Positions 21,008 to 32,189 are shown, counted from the stretch's first letter. The stretch is 64,000 bases of DNA from Chondrus crispus (GCF_000350225.1 NW_005178701.1:274746-338745); one strand, 5' to 3'. Program-made: numbers and translations. Notes: generated by a model not told the origin, from the letters alone.

Positions 21008-22033
21008 TCAGATGTGTGTGGGGGATGGCAACGCGAGACCAACAACGGTATGCTTGGGGACGTGGGCCGCGCGGCTTCCGAAGTTGCTAACAAGCACCGT
21101 AAACGGCTCGCCCGGGAAGGGGTCCATGACCCCCTGGGCCATCAGGCATAAATTCTTATGCGCCGTTTTGGGGTGGTTTTGCTGGAAGCAAAGCCCCCCA
21201 ACCGGTGTTGCGACGCGTACCATCGCTTGGGTCATCGGGGGTATCGTGACCCCCTTGACCACGCGAATTTTCCGTGACGGTACGTTCGTCGGGAACTGCG
21301 CGCGCTTCCGGTCGGCCGAATTTTCCTCCTGCGGGAGCTGCTGCGACGGTCCCCTCGAGGCCATCTTGCGGTCGTGCCTCGAGGGTGTGACTCCTGTCAG
21401 CGCTACGGACGGCGCATGATGGAACAGCACCTTCCTCTGCGGTGGCAGGATCGCCTTCACGTGGCGATCCAGGAACGTGGTTCCGAGGATACAGTCCACC
21501 GCGAGGTTGGTGACGACCAAGAACGGCACGCGCGCGACGAACTCACCAATCCGGACGTACAGTTTGAGCTCGCCGAGGGCCTTCATCGACCTATTCGAAG
21601 CGTCGATGAGCGGCGGGCTCCGCGCGGACTGGATGGCAGCGCGCCACGGTTCTGCCACACAGCGTAGGTGGATTAGATTCGGGCCGGCGCCCGAATCTAG
21701 AACCGGCGTGATGGCGCGCATCATCGCGCGTCGTTGTCCGACCGTTGCGGTGACCTTACAATTTTGCTTCTTGAAGAAGCAAATTGCCGCTTCGTCCGTT
21801 CGTCTCTGCGATGGCGCGCGTACCGAAGCGGTCGACGGGGTGCCTTGTTTATTGAGGCTTGGCACGGGGAGGATCGTCGACGCCTCTACGCGTCCTCCCC
21901 GGCTTCCCCCGTCAACCCAAGGTCCTCGGGCCCCTCGTCCGTCAGCGGTAGCGCGGGTTCTTCCGATTGGACGGCCTCGCGCGGCTCGACCACGTTGATG
22001 CCCGTGGGAGCCTGCGCACGCGAATTTCGCCAC
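21008..22033 (-). CDS. Gypsy-1 aspartic protease frame
   Basis: The protease active site is VLDSGAGPNLI. The flap-side motif is DCILGTTFLDRHV. The frame overlaps the end of gag by about 148 bp in the -1 register, as in retroviral gag-pro shifting. It ends at a TGA after PSPTHI, whereas the related gypsy-2 reads on (PSPTHILTLGD). The difference is one C missing near 21006, so PR and RT have become separate frames in this copy. Confidence 0.85.
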   Translation of the reverse strand: MAKFACAGSHGHQRGRAARGRPIGRTRATADGRGARGPWVDGGSRGGRVEASTILPVPSLNKQGTPSTASVRAPSQRRTDEAAICFFKKQNCKVTATVGQRRAMMRAITPVLDSGAGPNLIHLRCVAEPWRAAIQSARSPPLIDASNRSMKALGELKLYVRIGEFVARVPFLVVTNLAVDCILGTTFLDRHVKAILPPQRKVLFHHAPSVALTGVTPSRHDRKMASRGPSQQLPQEENSADRKRAQFPTNVPSRKIRVVKGVTIPPMTQAMVRVATPVGGLCFQQNHPKTAHKNLCLMAQGVMDPFPGEPFTVLVSNFGSRAAHVPKHTVVGLALPSPTHI

Positions 22034-24372
22034 GCGGTCGGCGGTTGGCGCTCGAACGGCGAACTCGGGCGGAGACCTTGGCGGATCCGAAGCTTTTGAT
22101 AATTGGCCTTGCGGGCCTGCAAAAGCTTCGAACGCAGCGTGCTATCCGCCACCACAGGACATTGCTCCTGTCGGTGGGTCAGGTCCAGACAGAACCGACA
22201 CGGCGGGGGTCCAGGTAATCCTTGGTTGAAGAACCGGACCCGCTGGTTCTGTACTGGCCTTCCGTACGGATATGCGCGCGCGTTACCGTGTTGGGCGGGC
22301 GCCATCGGCGCGCCCGCCGGGGACGAGGCAGGTGACGGATGGTAGCTAGTCGGCGGCGAGCTAAGCGAGCTTGGCGTCGCCGACTGGTCCGTCACCGCCA
22401 GTATCTCCTCCGTTTCGGTTCCGCGTGCTGTCGGGAGTTCAGACAGGGACTCGACCGACAGCACGGGCCTTGTCTGCGCGTTGCGCGTGAATCTTCTCAC
22501 CGAATCGGACGGTGCTTGAGGCGACGCGAAGGAGGTCGCCTGTCTTCGAGCCGAGCGGTGCGTCTCGCCTATCGCTTGCGCGTAGCGTGCCACCGCTTGG
22601 TAGTCCACGCCCGGATGCGTCGCGAGATAATTCCGCACCTGCGCGCACGTCGCTGGCAGAAGTCCCTCAACAAAGAGGGACTTCAGGCGCCTGTCCGGAA
22701 ATAAGGTTCGGCAACGCAACGCCTTGTCCCACAACTGGTTACTGTACACCTCCTCCGTCATATTAGAGCTCTGACGGAAGGAGGTGACATCACCGACCGC
22801 TTCGGAAATAACTTCGTCAGTCGCGTACGTGCGCAATAAAAAGTTAACAACTTCCGCGTAGGTTTCGAGCATATCGCGCTGCTCCGCATCGACCGCCATG
22901 GTGTTCCCGTGTAGCCTGGACTGGAGCAAGGCGTGAGCCTGCCCAGTCAAATAGAACTGGAAACACCATACGGCCGCGCCCTCGCTGACCCCATTGTGGT
23001 CGCAGGCCATCTTGAAGCGCGCGAGAAATCCTAGCACCGCGATTGGATCTTGACCACCGAATGTGTGGGTTTTCAGCTGGACGTCCAACTTCTTCCGATA
23101 TCGGTTAACTCGCCGCGCGGTACTCGCGTCGTAGCGCGCGCTGCGATTTTCCAGCCTATACGTGCGGTAGTCGACGGCCTTGGTGAACAGGTCGTTCAGC
23201 GGCCTGATCACCGGCAACCGTTTCGGATCCCGCCTCGGGGCAGACCGGCGGTCTCTGCCCCTGCGATGGCGGTCTCGTTCTCCGCCAGGGCTACTGTAGC
23301 CCTCCGGATCGGAGTCTTCTCGCCGGAACCGACGTCGGTCGCGCGCATTGCGGCCTCTGCGGTCGCCTCTGCGCGATCCGTCCGACTCGGTGTCCTCGTC
23401 ATCGGAGGGGTATCCACCTCCTCCGGCATCGCGGTATCGCGTATAGCGTCCTTCGCGGTTACCATCGGAGGGGTAACCGACCCCTCCGGCATCGCAGTAT
23501 CGCGCGTAGCGTCCGTCGCGGTTCTTGCGCGTCGCCCTGTGGCGACGTCTTGTGTCTTCTTCCTCGGAGGGGTTTTCTGTACCCTCCGAGGTGTAGCCTT
23601 GAGCGCCGGGTGCGCTTCTTCTGCTCGACCGATACGGCTGTCGCTTTTCTGTCGCGAAGCGCCCCAGGCGGTTTTCTGTCCCGCGGGGGCCAGCCGTATC
23701 GGCGAGTACGGGAGGGCCATTTTCTGTGGGCCCTTCTGTAGCACCATAAATTGGTGGGAGGTAAATGGTCTTACCCTCCGGGTGAGGGGCCATTGTACCG
23801 ATCCCGGGTGCGGCGCCGATCGGTTCAGCGTGCGTTAGCGTAGGATCCGGAGCGGTTGAGTCGCGCTGCTCGCGTGCGTCGACTCCTGCTCCGGCGAAGG
23901 TCGTGGCCAGACGATTGGCCACGGCGGAGCTGATCGCTCCCTTTAGAGCCGTACCGGACGGGGATTCTTCATCCACAGTGGTGAGCGCGGTCACCACCTC
24001 GCATTGGACTTGAGCGGGTAGAAGTTCGTCCAAAAGCGGTGGTATCGCGCTGCGTACGTGCGCGTCCACGAGCGCTGGCACCGTTCGGTCGAGGCATACG
24101 CGCGCTACCTGGGGGAGTTCCGTAGCGAGGAACTCCTCGACCCAGGCCTGGATGCGCGGCTGAATCGCGTCGACCATCCATTGGACGCGATTCTCAGTGC
24201 CTGCCGACTCGGCCGGCGTAACATCCGATGCGGACGCTCGCGTGCGGCCCGGTCGCGGTGGCGGTCGCAGCAGGGCTTCCGGGTTCTCCACCCGGGGGCG
24301 CGGTGCGCCACTGCCACTGCGGGTGCTCAGACGCCCGGAGGCGGAGTCTTCCCCTTGATCCGGTCGGTTCAT
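21886..24372 (-). CDS. Gypsy-1 Gag
   Basis: ATG 24372 (MNRPDQGEDSASGR) is chosen because gypsy-2 starts with the same block (MNRADSPGEDTASGR) at the same distance from its LTR. The N-terminal third is disordered and the middle is rich in Arg/Asp/Gly repeats (GRYARYCDAGG, GRYTRYRDAGG). The capsid-like region includes DPIAVLGFLARFKMACDHNG and VVNFLLRTYATDEVISEAVG. Near the C-terminus is a CCHC zinc knuckle, CRFCLDLTHRQEQC. Gag packages the element RNA into particles. Confidence 0.9.
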   Translation of the reverse strand: MNRPDQGEDSASGRLSTRSGSGAPRPRVENPEALLRPPPRPGRTRASASDVTPAESAGTENRVQWMVDAIQPRIQAWVEEFLATELPQVARVCLDRTVPALVDAHVRSAIPPLLDELLPAQVQCEVVTALTTVDEESPSGTALKGAISSAVANRLATTFAGAGVDAREQRDSTAPDPTLTHAEPIGAAPGIGTMAPHPEGKTIYLPPIYGATEGPTENGPPVLADTAGPRGTENRLGRFATEKRQPYRSSRRSAPGAQGYTSEGTENPSEEEDTRRRHRATRKNRDGRYARYCDAGGVGYPSDGNREGRYTRYRDAGGGGYPSDDEDTESDGSRRGDRRGRNARDRRRFRREDSDPEGYSSPGGERDRHRRGRDRRSAPRRDPKRLPVIRPLNDLFTKAVDYRTYRLENRSARYDASTARRVNRYRKKLDVQLKTHTFGGQDPIAVLGFLARFKMACDHNGVSEGAAVWCFQFYLTGQAHALLQSRLHGNTMAVDAEQRDMLETYAEVVNFLLRTYATDEVISEAVGDVTSFRQSSNMTEEVYSNQLWDKALRCRTLFPDRRLKSLFVEGLLPATCAQVRNYLATHPGVDYQAVARYAQAIGETHRSARRQATSFASPQAPSDSVRRFTRNAQTRPVLSVESLSELPTARGTETEEILAVTDQSATPSSLSSPPTSYHPSPASSPAGAPMAPAQHGNARAYPYGRPVQNQRVRFFNQGLPGPPPCRFCLDLTHRQEQCPVVADSTLRSKLLQARKANYQKLRIRQGLRPSSPFERQPPTAWRNSRAQAPTGINVVEPREAVQSEEPALPLTDEGPEDLGLTGEAGEDA

Positions 24373-24501
24373 CGTCGAATACGCTTCGCGATCGACGCGG
24401 TGATTTCTCAACCTTTTCCGTCCGTACGGTTCTGCGCAGAGCGGGCGTCACGGCGCGCGGCTCTACCTCGAGAGTTGTAGCCCTCCACAAGAGTACCAAA
24501 G

Positions 24502-25109
24502 TGTGGTACAACTCTCCTCAAACCGTAGCGGGCGAGAGGCTCGGAGGATGAGCCGAGGGAGCTCGAGACGCGAGACGCGCGGCGCGCGGTTACCGAACGG
24601 TCGGACTTGCGAAAAGGGAGTGGCACACTGGCCGGTTACGCGCAGTCGTCCCGAGGTGCTAGATCGGAGACGACCGGTAACGGGTTAGAAGCCAACGCGC
24701 GCGAGAATACCGAAACGGTAGTACGTAGGCGCGAAGGGGAGGGGGGCAAGTCTGCCCCCCGGGTTTACTGCGAGGACGGTGTCCAGGTCTTAACCCCTCA
24801 GAGGGACGCCCGGGACACCTGTCCAATACAGTACCTGTCACTTACTGTGGACCAGGTGCTGTACGCGATTGAAAATCTAGCGCCGTCATTACACTACCGC
24901 ACGAATCCTCACACTACGCGCTTGCATTACACTGCGCGCGCATTATCTCCACACGGTTCCTTACACTACACGTGTACCCAGGCGTACACCTGTCACTTGC
25001 TGCGCCCGTTCGGTAATCATGCGTATTACACGTGGGCCACGGTGCCCCGTGCCCGCTGCGCGCGGCCGCTCCTACTGTACACCGACCGCGGATCGGTCGT
25101 TGTACCACA
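24502..25109 (-). repeat. Gypsy-1 LTR (5' LTR in pol orientation)
   Basis: Direct repeat of 14114-14721, followed by CTCTC (25110-25114). The adjacent internal sequence holds the primer binding site, complementary strand 24481-24498. Confidence 0.95.
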
Positions 25110-25672
25110 CTCTCGTCAAAAACCGTGCTTGGATGCATTGGATGTTGGAACTTGCATTCGCAATGCGTACAGTAAGTCACACACGGCAGGAAACATTTGC
25201 TCAGGTGTTTACAGAACTGGCATTTGGGATCCCAGTTTCCTTAGCACAAACATGGACTCTCTCAAAACGCTTTTCAAGGAAGACAGATGTCGGCGCGCGA
25301 GTTTCAGTCGAAGATCTTCTGCTATCTTTTCGAAATAAGCGCCGCACTTTATTAAGGGATGCTGATGTGGAAGAAAACGGACGTGTTCGCATAAATACTA
25401 CGAGCGGAGTCAATTTGACGTCAGAAGCAGTTATCTCAGCTTTGGAAAGGCGAGGGGACAACAGGCGAAATTTGGCTCAAGGAAAGAAATACAGTACTAT
25501 CCCCCAGCCTGGTTACAAAGAACCAAGAGCTGATATCAGACGTTTGGTGGTTCTTGCGCCTCAGCGTGATATTCTGCGCCAACGGCTGACATCGACACGC
25601 AACGAGCCCCGAGTGAGGCGGAGACTCAATGCAGAGTGCCAGGGGCGCCCGGAAGGTTCTGTGATAGAGTAA
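25110..25672 (+). pseudogene. Pogo/Tigger-like transposase, 3' part with a frameshift
   Basis: After the second CTCTC the frame that continues the upstream gene reads RQKPCLDALD, then NAYSKSHTAGNICSGVYRTGIWDP, the 'TP.NI.SGF..TGI.P' block that follows the last Asp in DDE_1 transposases. That frame stops at 25338. From about 25265-25330 the neighbouring frame carries the expected tail (VEDLLLSFRNKRRTLL ... TSEAVISALERR) down to TAA 25670-25672. So a one-base change within about 25250-25330 disabled the transposase separately from the insertion. Confidence 0.8.
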
Positions 25673-25985
25673 ATCTCTGTGAATCTCGCAAATCAGAATA
25701 CAAAGTTTCAATAAAGTTTACGGGCCACGGCGCTGTGGTGACTTGTCGGATTAGGCGAAACGTGCTTTCTGAGCTGTATGAATGGTCTTATTCGTGAAAT
25801 TCTTGCTCTCGCTTAGTTCAGGCTTCATCCATGGTTCTCTGATATGGTGAAGAGCCTTGTCTGCACTTTATGTGAATATTTAAATGGCTAGAGTTCTGGG
25901 GGTAGCTCCCGAGATATCTGGTTTTTGGCGTGCTTTGAGCAAAATTTTCAGAGCAGTTGCCGAATTAAGAGGGGAATGGTTACAA

Positions 25986-26709
25986 AGAGAAAGCGTCGGC
26001 CGCCACCCGACCGACGAGACTCGGCATCTACATCCTACCGAGCATGGCTCTTAATGATAAGCAGCAATAGAATAACCAATTGGTCATTCATGGTTCTGAC
26101 GGTGGCTGCTAGTTGGTGAAAACACTCATCGCACTATCATGATTGAGCTTAGCTCACAGGACACACTGAAGTTAGAGCTCTGACGGCTTCATCGCTGGCG
26201 TCCGGCGAGTACGAGAAAGCATGCGTACAGTAGGGGGACGCACATTATGTGCACAAGCATTTCCATGGCAAAACTCATTTTTTATGCACAAAAAAGAAAA
26301 ATATGACTCTGACACGAAAAATAATTTCCGGAGGCGCCCAGCCAGTGTGAGTAATATACCGTATGATAAACCCTGTACAGTGCGCGAATCTGTAATAAAT
26401 GCAAACCCATGGACAGCAACTAAAATGACACTCCTAGACTCTTTACAGAGAGCATCCTTGCCAACAGGACCAACCAAACACGATAGAACAGACCAAGATA
26501 CTAATTCCAACACTTACAAGTTACAGTCTTTAAAATGAGTTTTCCGACTGCTGTAATAACCCTGTTCTCGAAAAAGTACTTGATTTGGCATCTCATAGCA
26601 AAATAGATAACTTTTGTGAGTTTTAGTGCATTTATTGATAATTGAACGGTGAATCTGGACAAGGGGGCTTTTCGGTTGAACGCGCAACGGCTCTATCGGA
26701 AGGAAAACA
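25986..26709. other. Intergenic sequence
   Basis: No gene recognised on either strand. A 113-codon minus frame (26172-26513) has no recognisable motif. Confidence 0.5.
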
Positions 26710-26820
26710 TGGCCAAATGGACATTTCCGCTGAGATCTTCAAAACCTGGCCAAACGGGCCCTTCCGCTGAAGTTTTGGAAAACCTGGCCAAACGGACCCA
26801 TCCGCTGAAGTTTTACTTGA
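26710..26820. repeat. Three tandem ~37-bp units
   Basis: Units begin TGGCCAAA at 26710, 26747 and 26785. Each runs through CCGCTGA and a T-rich end, with scattered substitutions. Confidence 0.8.
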
Positions 26821-26967
26821 CTGTTCAAATGGACCGTTTCAGCCGGACCGTTTCAAGTTACCGTTCAGACTAAGACTTGGAAACGGCTAGGATTCGTTAC
26901 GTCCTTCGTTCGCGTAACAGAACCGCAGAGGCAATTGAAAATCGGCCACCGGCCGAAAACAGGGCTG

Positions 26968-26973
26968 TATAAG
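26968..26973 (+). promoter_or_regulatory. TATA box of the DIRS-like element
   Basis: TATAAG about 130 bp before the first ATG of the gag-like frame (27099). Confidence 0.35.
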
Positions 26974-27098
26974 AGAGTCACTTCGAACTCCATTGCCTCT
27001 CTTCTCTCTTCCTCAAGTCTTCGCTTGTCTCTCGTTACCCAATTCAACAAGCTCCAGACGGATCATCGTCACGGCCGGCTCTCAACAACTTGCGCATT

Positions 27099-29016
27099 AT
27101 GCCTAATGCTGAAGGAGACCAATCTTCGTCCGGATCCGCAGGCATCTCTGGCCCAGCGCCAACTCTGGAAAACCAGCCTCCTACCAGTCGCCCTCCGTCC
27201 GCCCCTCTCGTCACTAAGGTCAACTCATTGGAAACGCAGGTCGCCCAGATTCTCTCTCTGCTCCAGAACCGCCCCGCTGGTACAGCCCCAATTTCCGCTA
27301 CAACGGAGGATTCAGCCGCACCGCCGGTTACACAAGCCGCCGAGCAACTGGGCGCCAGGGCCCCCCACCCGAGCCCCGCTCCACCGCAGCTCACGTCTGC
27401 TCACGCCGCCTACGCCGACCGGGGACTTCAGTTTACTCTTCCAGCTCCGTCTGCTCAAGGGATCGCTGACACCGTCGTTACACGCCAACAATACGGGGAA
27501 ACTGGAAAACTCAACCTCTTCCAGAAACCTGTTCATCAGGCTCCATTCCCGTCTAAACGCTTCATTCCCGAATCCAGGAAATTGTTCGGACGCATCAAGG
27601 AAGCGGACACTAGGGACGGTTAGGAAGTTGAGGTACTCTGGAACGTCGGTTACAATACGGAAACTGCCCTCGCCGCATCCCACAAAGTGGCCGAGGCTTT
27701 GTCCACCGGAAACACTCAAGCCGCTACTGAAGCCTTTTTCGTTCTGCACCACTATCTCCAAGCTTCGTACGAACGGGTGCAGGAACGAGTCGACTTCTTC
27801 TCCGACTCCTTTGAAGCAGGCAAGTCTAAGGCGGTCCTTCTCCAGAAGTACTTGCGCGATCAAGATCAGCCCTACGTCTCCCAACTCTCCCGGGACATCA
27901 AGGAAAAGTTCGCCGAAATCCGTTCCCAGGCTTACGCCAAGAAGTTCAACAAACAGGCTGCTCGCAACTCAGGGACTCAGGCTACGTGTCTCAAGTGGAC
28001 TCTCAGGAAAGGGGCACAGCGGTATCCGCCGCGCAACTCCAATTCAGGTAGCTCAGGTTTTGCCGGGTCTAGCTCCAAGTAATGGTCCGAAAACCGGGCC
28101 CTTCTGTGCTATGGCGCAATCCACACCGCCAAGCACGTTTCTGGGCCCAAGGGCTCACGGCTCCGGACATCCTAGTCCGAGCCATCAAGTTCGGGGTATA
28201 CAAAAAACCGCAACACAGCCAAATTGGCCACACACTCCGTACTCCCCGAGCTCCCGGTGGAACCTCTGGATTTGGAATGGCTACGCAACGAACTCACAGA
28301 TGCCACGCGCCGCCACATCTACGGGGAAATCTCCCAGGTAGAGGCTCATCGCCTCAACAAGAAAGGATTTCCAATCTCGAACGCATTCATCGTACGCACG
28401 GAAAAGCGACGATTGGCCGTCAACCTCAAACGGCAGTCGAACCTCTTTCAGTCTGTTCCCGTCAAGATGGAAACGTTAGAATCCTCCGCTCTGGAAATCA
28501 AGCCGAACGACCACCTGCTCTAATTCGACATAGAGAAAGGGTACCATCATTTTAGACTGCATACGGCTGTCCGCAACTGGTTCCTCTTCAGAATCGGTGG
28601 ACGTTACTCTTGCGGTATCGCCCTACTATTTGGATGGAAGCTATCCCCGTTCTACTTCGTCAAGTTCATGCGACCGTTCGTCAAGTACATCAGAAACCGG
28701 CTCAATCTCCGCATTCACCCATACATGGACGATTTCTTAATGGCGGTTCCAAACTAAACGGAACTCCGCAAAGCACAACGGCTCCTGGACAAACTGCTGC
28801 TGAAAACTGGCCTCCGCAGAAAGCCAGGCAAGGGTTGCTGGGACGGGTCACAACGGTTGGGCCACTTCGGTTTCGTGATCAACAGCAAGGCTCAGGTGTT
28901 CGGGATAACGGACAAACGGATTCAAAAGATTCAGACCATCGCTCGGAAACTGCTACAGCAAGCCCGGCAGACCGGCGGTTGGTGGAAACATTGCTGTTAC
29001 GCCACTTCCTAGGGGT
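27099..29016 (+). pseudogene. Decayed DIRS-like retrotransposon: gag-like ORF and RT
   Basis: A single reading frame carries both parts and is broken by stops at 27621, 28080, 28173, 28521 and 28755. The first ~330 codons have the disordered start and helical middle of a DIRS ORF1 (AVLLQKYLRDQDQPYVSQLSRDI). The RT part reads FDIEKGYHHFRLH, ALLFGWKLSPFYFVKFMRP, HPYMDDFLM and LGHFGFVINSKAQVF, the wording of DIRS/Ngaro RTs rather than gypsy or copia. RNase H, methyltransferase and tyrosine recombinase would lie downstream but are missing: the sequence is cut by the gypsy-2 LTR at 29017. The left end of the element is not defined. Confidence 0.75.
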
Positions 29017-29611
29017 TGTGGTACAATTCCACACCACGACCCCCGGTGGGAGATGAGAACCGCCTGGACGGGCGGTTACTACTGTAGCAATCGTGCACGC
29101 GCCCTCTGAAAGCACAGTAGTACCTCCACGGCTTACACGTGGCATAAACGGTTGGCGCCGGTCGTGGCCACGGGCACACGTGTGCGACCCGCCTGGTAAG
29201 TAATTAGCAATTAGTGGTTAATGGTACAAATTAGCCAATTTAGTACAGTAGCTGGTATACAGTATGTAACAGCTACTGTAGCGGGACTGGTGTCCTGGCG
29301 TCCCACTTAGGGGTTAAGACCGGGGGCACCTGCCCCGTTCCAGTAAACGGGGGGCAGACTCGCCTCCCTTCCCTTTACGGCTTTTTTCTAACTCCGTCCG
29401 GTTTTACCTCTAAGTCTCAGGCTTCTAACCCGTGAACGGCTGTGTGGTTATAGCACCTCCACTCAGCTGCGCGTCACCGGCCACGTGTGCCTTCCCTCTT
29501 TGCGAGTTCTTCCGATCAGTCCGCGCTCGCGTGGGTACCACGCGTCGCGCGCTCCCTCACACTAATCCCCCCTCGTTTCCGAGTGGTCGGGACGTGGTTA
29601 GATATACCACA
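29017..29611 (+). repeat. Gypsy-2 5' LTR
   Basis: Homologous to, but clearly diverged from, the gypsy-1 LTR. It shares the GGGGTTAAGACC block and the GGGGGGCAGACT hairpin region. Several TACAGTA/TACTGTA words occur at 29240-29285. Confidence 0.85.
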
Positions 29612-29738
29612 TCTTGGTACTCTTGTGGAGGGGATAACTACAGAGGTTGAGCCCGCACTGGATCGCCAGCGCAAGCAATTACCGATCGGATTGAAAGAGG
29701 TCGAAAATCACCTCGTCGATCGCCAGTGATCATCGACG

Positions 29739-32189
29739 ATGAACCGTGCGGATTCCCCCGGAGAAGATACCGCCTCCGGGCGAGCAAGTACCCGCAGTGG
29801 CAGAGGCGCACAGCGCCCCCGGATCGACAATCCGGAAGCCCTGCTACGCCCGCCGTCTACCAGGGGCCAGAAGACCCCTTCCGTTTCGGACACCACCGCC
29901 GGGCTACCGGCTGGTGGGGGGAACCGCGTACAAGTACTGTACGACGCGTTCCTCCCGCGACTACAAACCTGGATGGAGGATTTCCTCGCTGAGGAACTAC
30001 CTCAGGTCGTCCAGGTTTGCCTCGACCGAACGGCACCAAGACTGGTGGCGGAGCATGCGGACACCGCGCTCCGCGCCCTGCTGGACGAGAAGATCGCCCC
30101 CCTCGTACGCGACGACGTGGTGGCAGCGCTCGCCGCGGAGGAGGAGGAATCTCCGACCGCATTGGCTCTAAAGGGAGCTATTAGCTCCGCCGTGGCCATC
30201 CGTCTGGCCACGACATTTACCGAAACGGGAGGCGCGGTACCGCCGCCGGCGCCGCGCCGTGAAACCGTTCCCGGCTCAAGCTTTAATATCTCTGATCCGA
30301 TCGGCGCCGTACCCGGGATTGATAGGATGGACCCTCACCCGGAGGGTAGAGCCATCTATCTCCCAACCGTTCACGGTGCTACAGGGAGGACTACAGAAAA
30401 TGTCCTCCTCTAACTCGCCGGTACAGGTGGCCCCCGCGGGACAGAAAACCGCCTGGGGCTCCCCGACACAGAAAATCGGGACCCGTACCGGTTGAGCACA
30501 AGACGTGCACCCGGCACGCGCAGAACCGAAGCGGAATACACCCGGTATTCCGACGCAGAAGACCCCCGTCACAGGACGGATGAAAACCGCGAGGAACGCC
30601 GCTGGCGATACCGCGATAACCGCGAGGCACGCCACGGGCGATACGGCGATGCCGGAGGGGGAGGATACCCCTCCGATGACGACCAATCCGGTTCGGAAGG
30701 TTCTCGCAGGCGGGGCCACAGGGCACGCCGCGATAGAAGCCGAGACCGTCCCCGGCAAGAACCGTCCGATCCGGAAGACTACAGTACCGAGTCGGGTGAG
30801 GAGCGTCGTCGCTCAAGCAGACACCGCCGGGCTGCTCCAAGGGGCGACGAGCGACGGCCTACGGTAATCAGGCCGCTCAACGACCTGTTTACCAAGGCCG
30901 TCAACTACAAGACCTACCGCCTGGAACGGCGTAGCTCGCGCTACGACTCTACAGTAGCGCGGCACATCAACCGTTACCGGAAGAAACTGGACGTGCAGAT
31001 GAGGTCCCACACGTTCAATGGTCAAGATCCGATTGCGGTATTGGGATTCCTCGCATGCCTCAAGATGGCGTGCGACCACAACGGGATCACAGAGGGAGCC
31101 GCCGTGTGGTGCTTCCAATTCTACCTCACCGGTCACGCTCACGCCCTACTCCAGTCCCGCCTCAATGGAAATACCATGGCGGTTGACGTGGAGCGGGGCG
31201 AACTGCTCAGGACGTACCCGCAGGTCGTCAACTTTTTGTTGCGTACCTATGCGACCGATGAGGTAATTTCCGAAGCGGTTGGTGACGTGACCTCCTTCCG
31301 TCAAAGTTCGAACATGACGGAGGAGGTCTACAGTAACCACCTCTGGGACAAGGCCCTCCGACGCGGTAGGGTATTCTCCCACCCGCGGTTGAAGTCCCTA
31401 TTCGTCGAGGGGTTACTTCCCGCCACGTGCGCGGAGGTCCGCAATTACCTCGCTACGCACTCGGATGTCGATTACCAATCCGTGGTTCGATACGCGCAAG
31501 CGATCGGGGAAACCAATCGGGCTTCCCGCCGGCAGGGGATGTCAGCCATGGCATCCCGGGAGCCCTCCGGACCGGCCAGAAGATTCGAACGTACCGCCAG
31601 GACACGGCCCGTGCTGTCGGTTGGGTCGGCATCCGACATCCCGACAGCTGGAGGATCCGTGGCAGAAGAAATCTTGGCCGTGACGGACCACACCGCGACG
31701 CCGAGCTCGTTAAGCTCGCCGCCGACGAGTTATTACCTGTCGCCGGCAGCCTCGGCATCAGGCGCCGCGGGTCCGCCCGCTAACCCGGGCGATGTGCGCG
31801 CAGGACCGTACGGGAGGCAGGGGCAGAACCCACGGGTCCGGTTCTCCAGTGGGGGATTCCCCGGACCGCCGCCGTGTCGGTTCTGCCTTGACACTACGCA
31901 CCGACAAGAGGAGTGTCCCGTCGTTGCCGATGCAGGCCTGCGGGCCAAGCTTCTGGAGGCACGAGAGGCCAACTACCAAAAGCTACGCATCCGGCAGGGC
32001 CTCCGTCCGGTATCCCCGTTCAACCGCCAGGGGCCGTCCGCTTGGAGAAACCAGCGTCCGACGGCCCCCGCGGGCGTGAACGTGATAGAAGAGCCGCACC
32101 ACGGCCGTACTGAAGACCACGTGGTGCAAGCCGCGGAGGAAACCCGCGAAGACCTGCTGCTCACGGGGGAAGCCGGGGAGGACGCGTAG
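29739..32189 (+). pseudogene. Gypsy-2 Gag, frameshifted
   Basis: The first frame (29739-30413) matches the gypsy-1 Gag N-terminus. Homology moves to other frames between about 30400 and 30490, and the second frame (30492-32189) carries the rest: repetitive Arg/Asp region, capsid block (DPIAVLGFLACLKMACDHNG), and knuckle CRFCLDTTHRQEEC at ~31880. At least one indel therefore splits Gag. Confidence 0.85.

Larger units (their letters stand above)
14114..25109 (-). mobile_element. Gypsy-1: Ty3/gypsy chromovirus nested in transposase gene
   Basis: Two 608-bp LTRs differ at about seven positions by eye. Each begins TGTGGTACAAC and ends with its exact inverse. Gag-PR-RT-RH-IN-chromodomain lie on minus. 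In that orientation the primer binding site TGGTACTCTTGTGGAGGG begins three bases after the 5' LTR (at 24498, reading down), and the polypurine tract AAGGAAGGGGG lies just before the 3' LTR (14722-14735). Opposite to pol, between pol and the 3' LTR, are two further genes (15050-16759 and 16901-17293). Base composition is clearly more G+C-rich than the host transposase around it. Confidence 0.95.
12740..25985 (+). mobile_element. Pogo/Tigger-type DNA transposon, split by gypsy-1
   Basis: The left end (12740-12767, CTGTAACCATTCCCC followed by TTTTAATTCGACA) matches the reverse complement of 25958-25985 (TTGTAACCATTCCCC then TCTTAATTCGGCA). These are terminal inverted repeats of the AATTCGACA style seen in pogo/Tigger elements. 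TA precedes the left end, as expected of a TA duplication, but the right flank is not clearly TA. Without the 11-kb retrotransposon the element is about 2.2 kb. Its single gene is a DDE transposase. Confidence 0.75.

Noticed and set aside
22339-24571. Several long plus-strand ORFs inside gypsy-1 gag
   Set aside because: They mirror the G+C-rich gag codons and have no features of their own; unlike the module downstream of pol they overlap well-supported coding sequence.
26172-26513. Minus-strand 113-codon ORF
   Set aside because: No recognisable domain and no supporting context.
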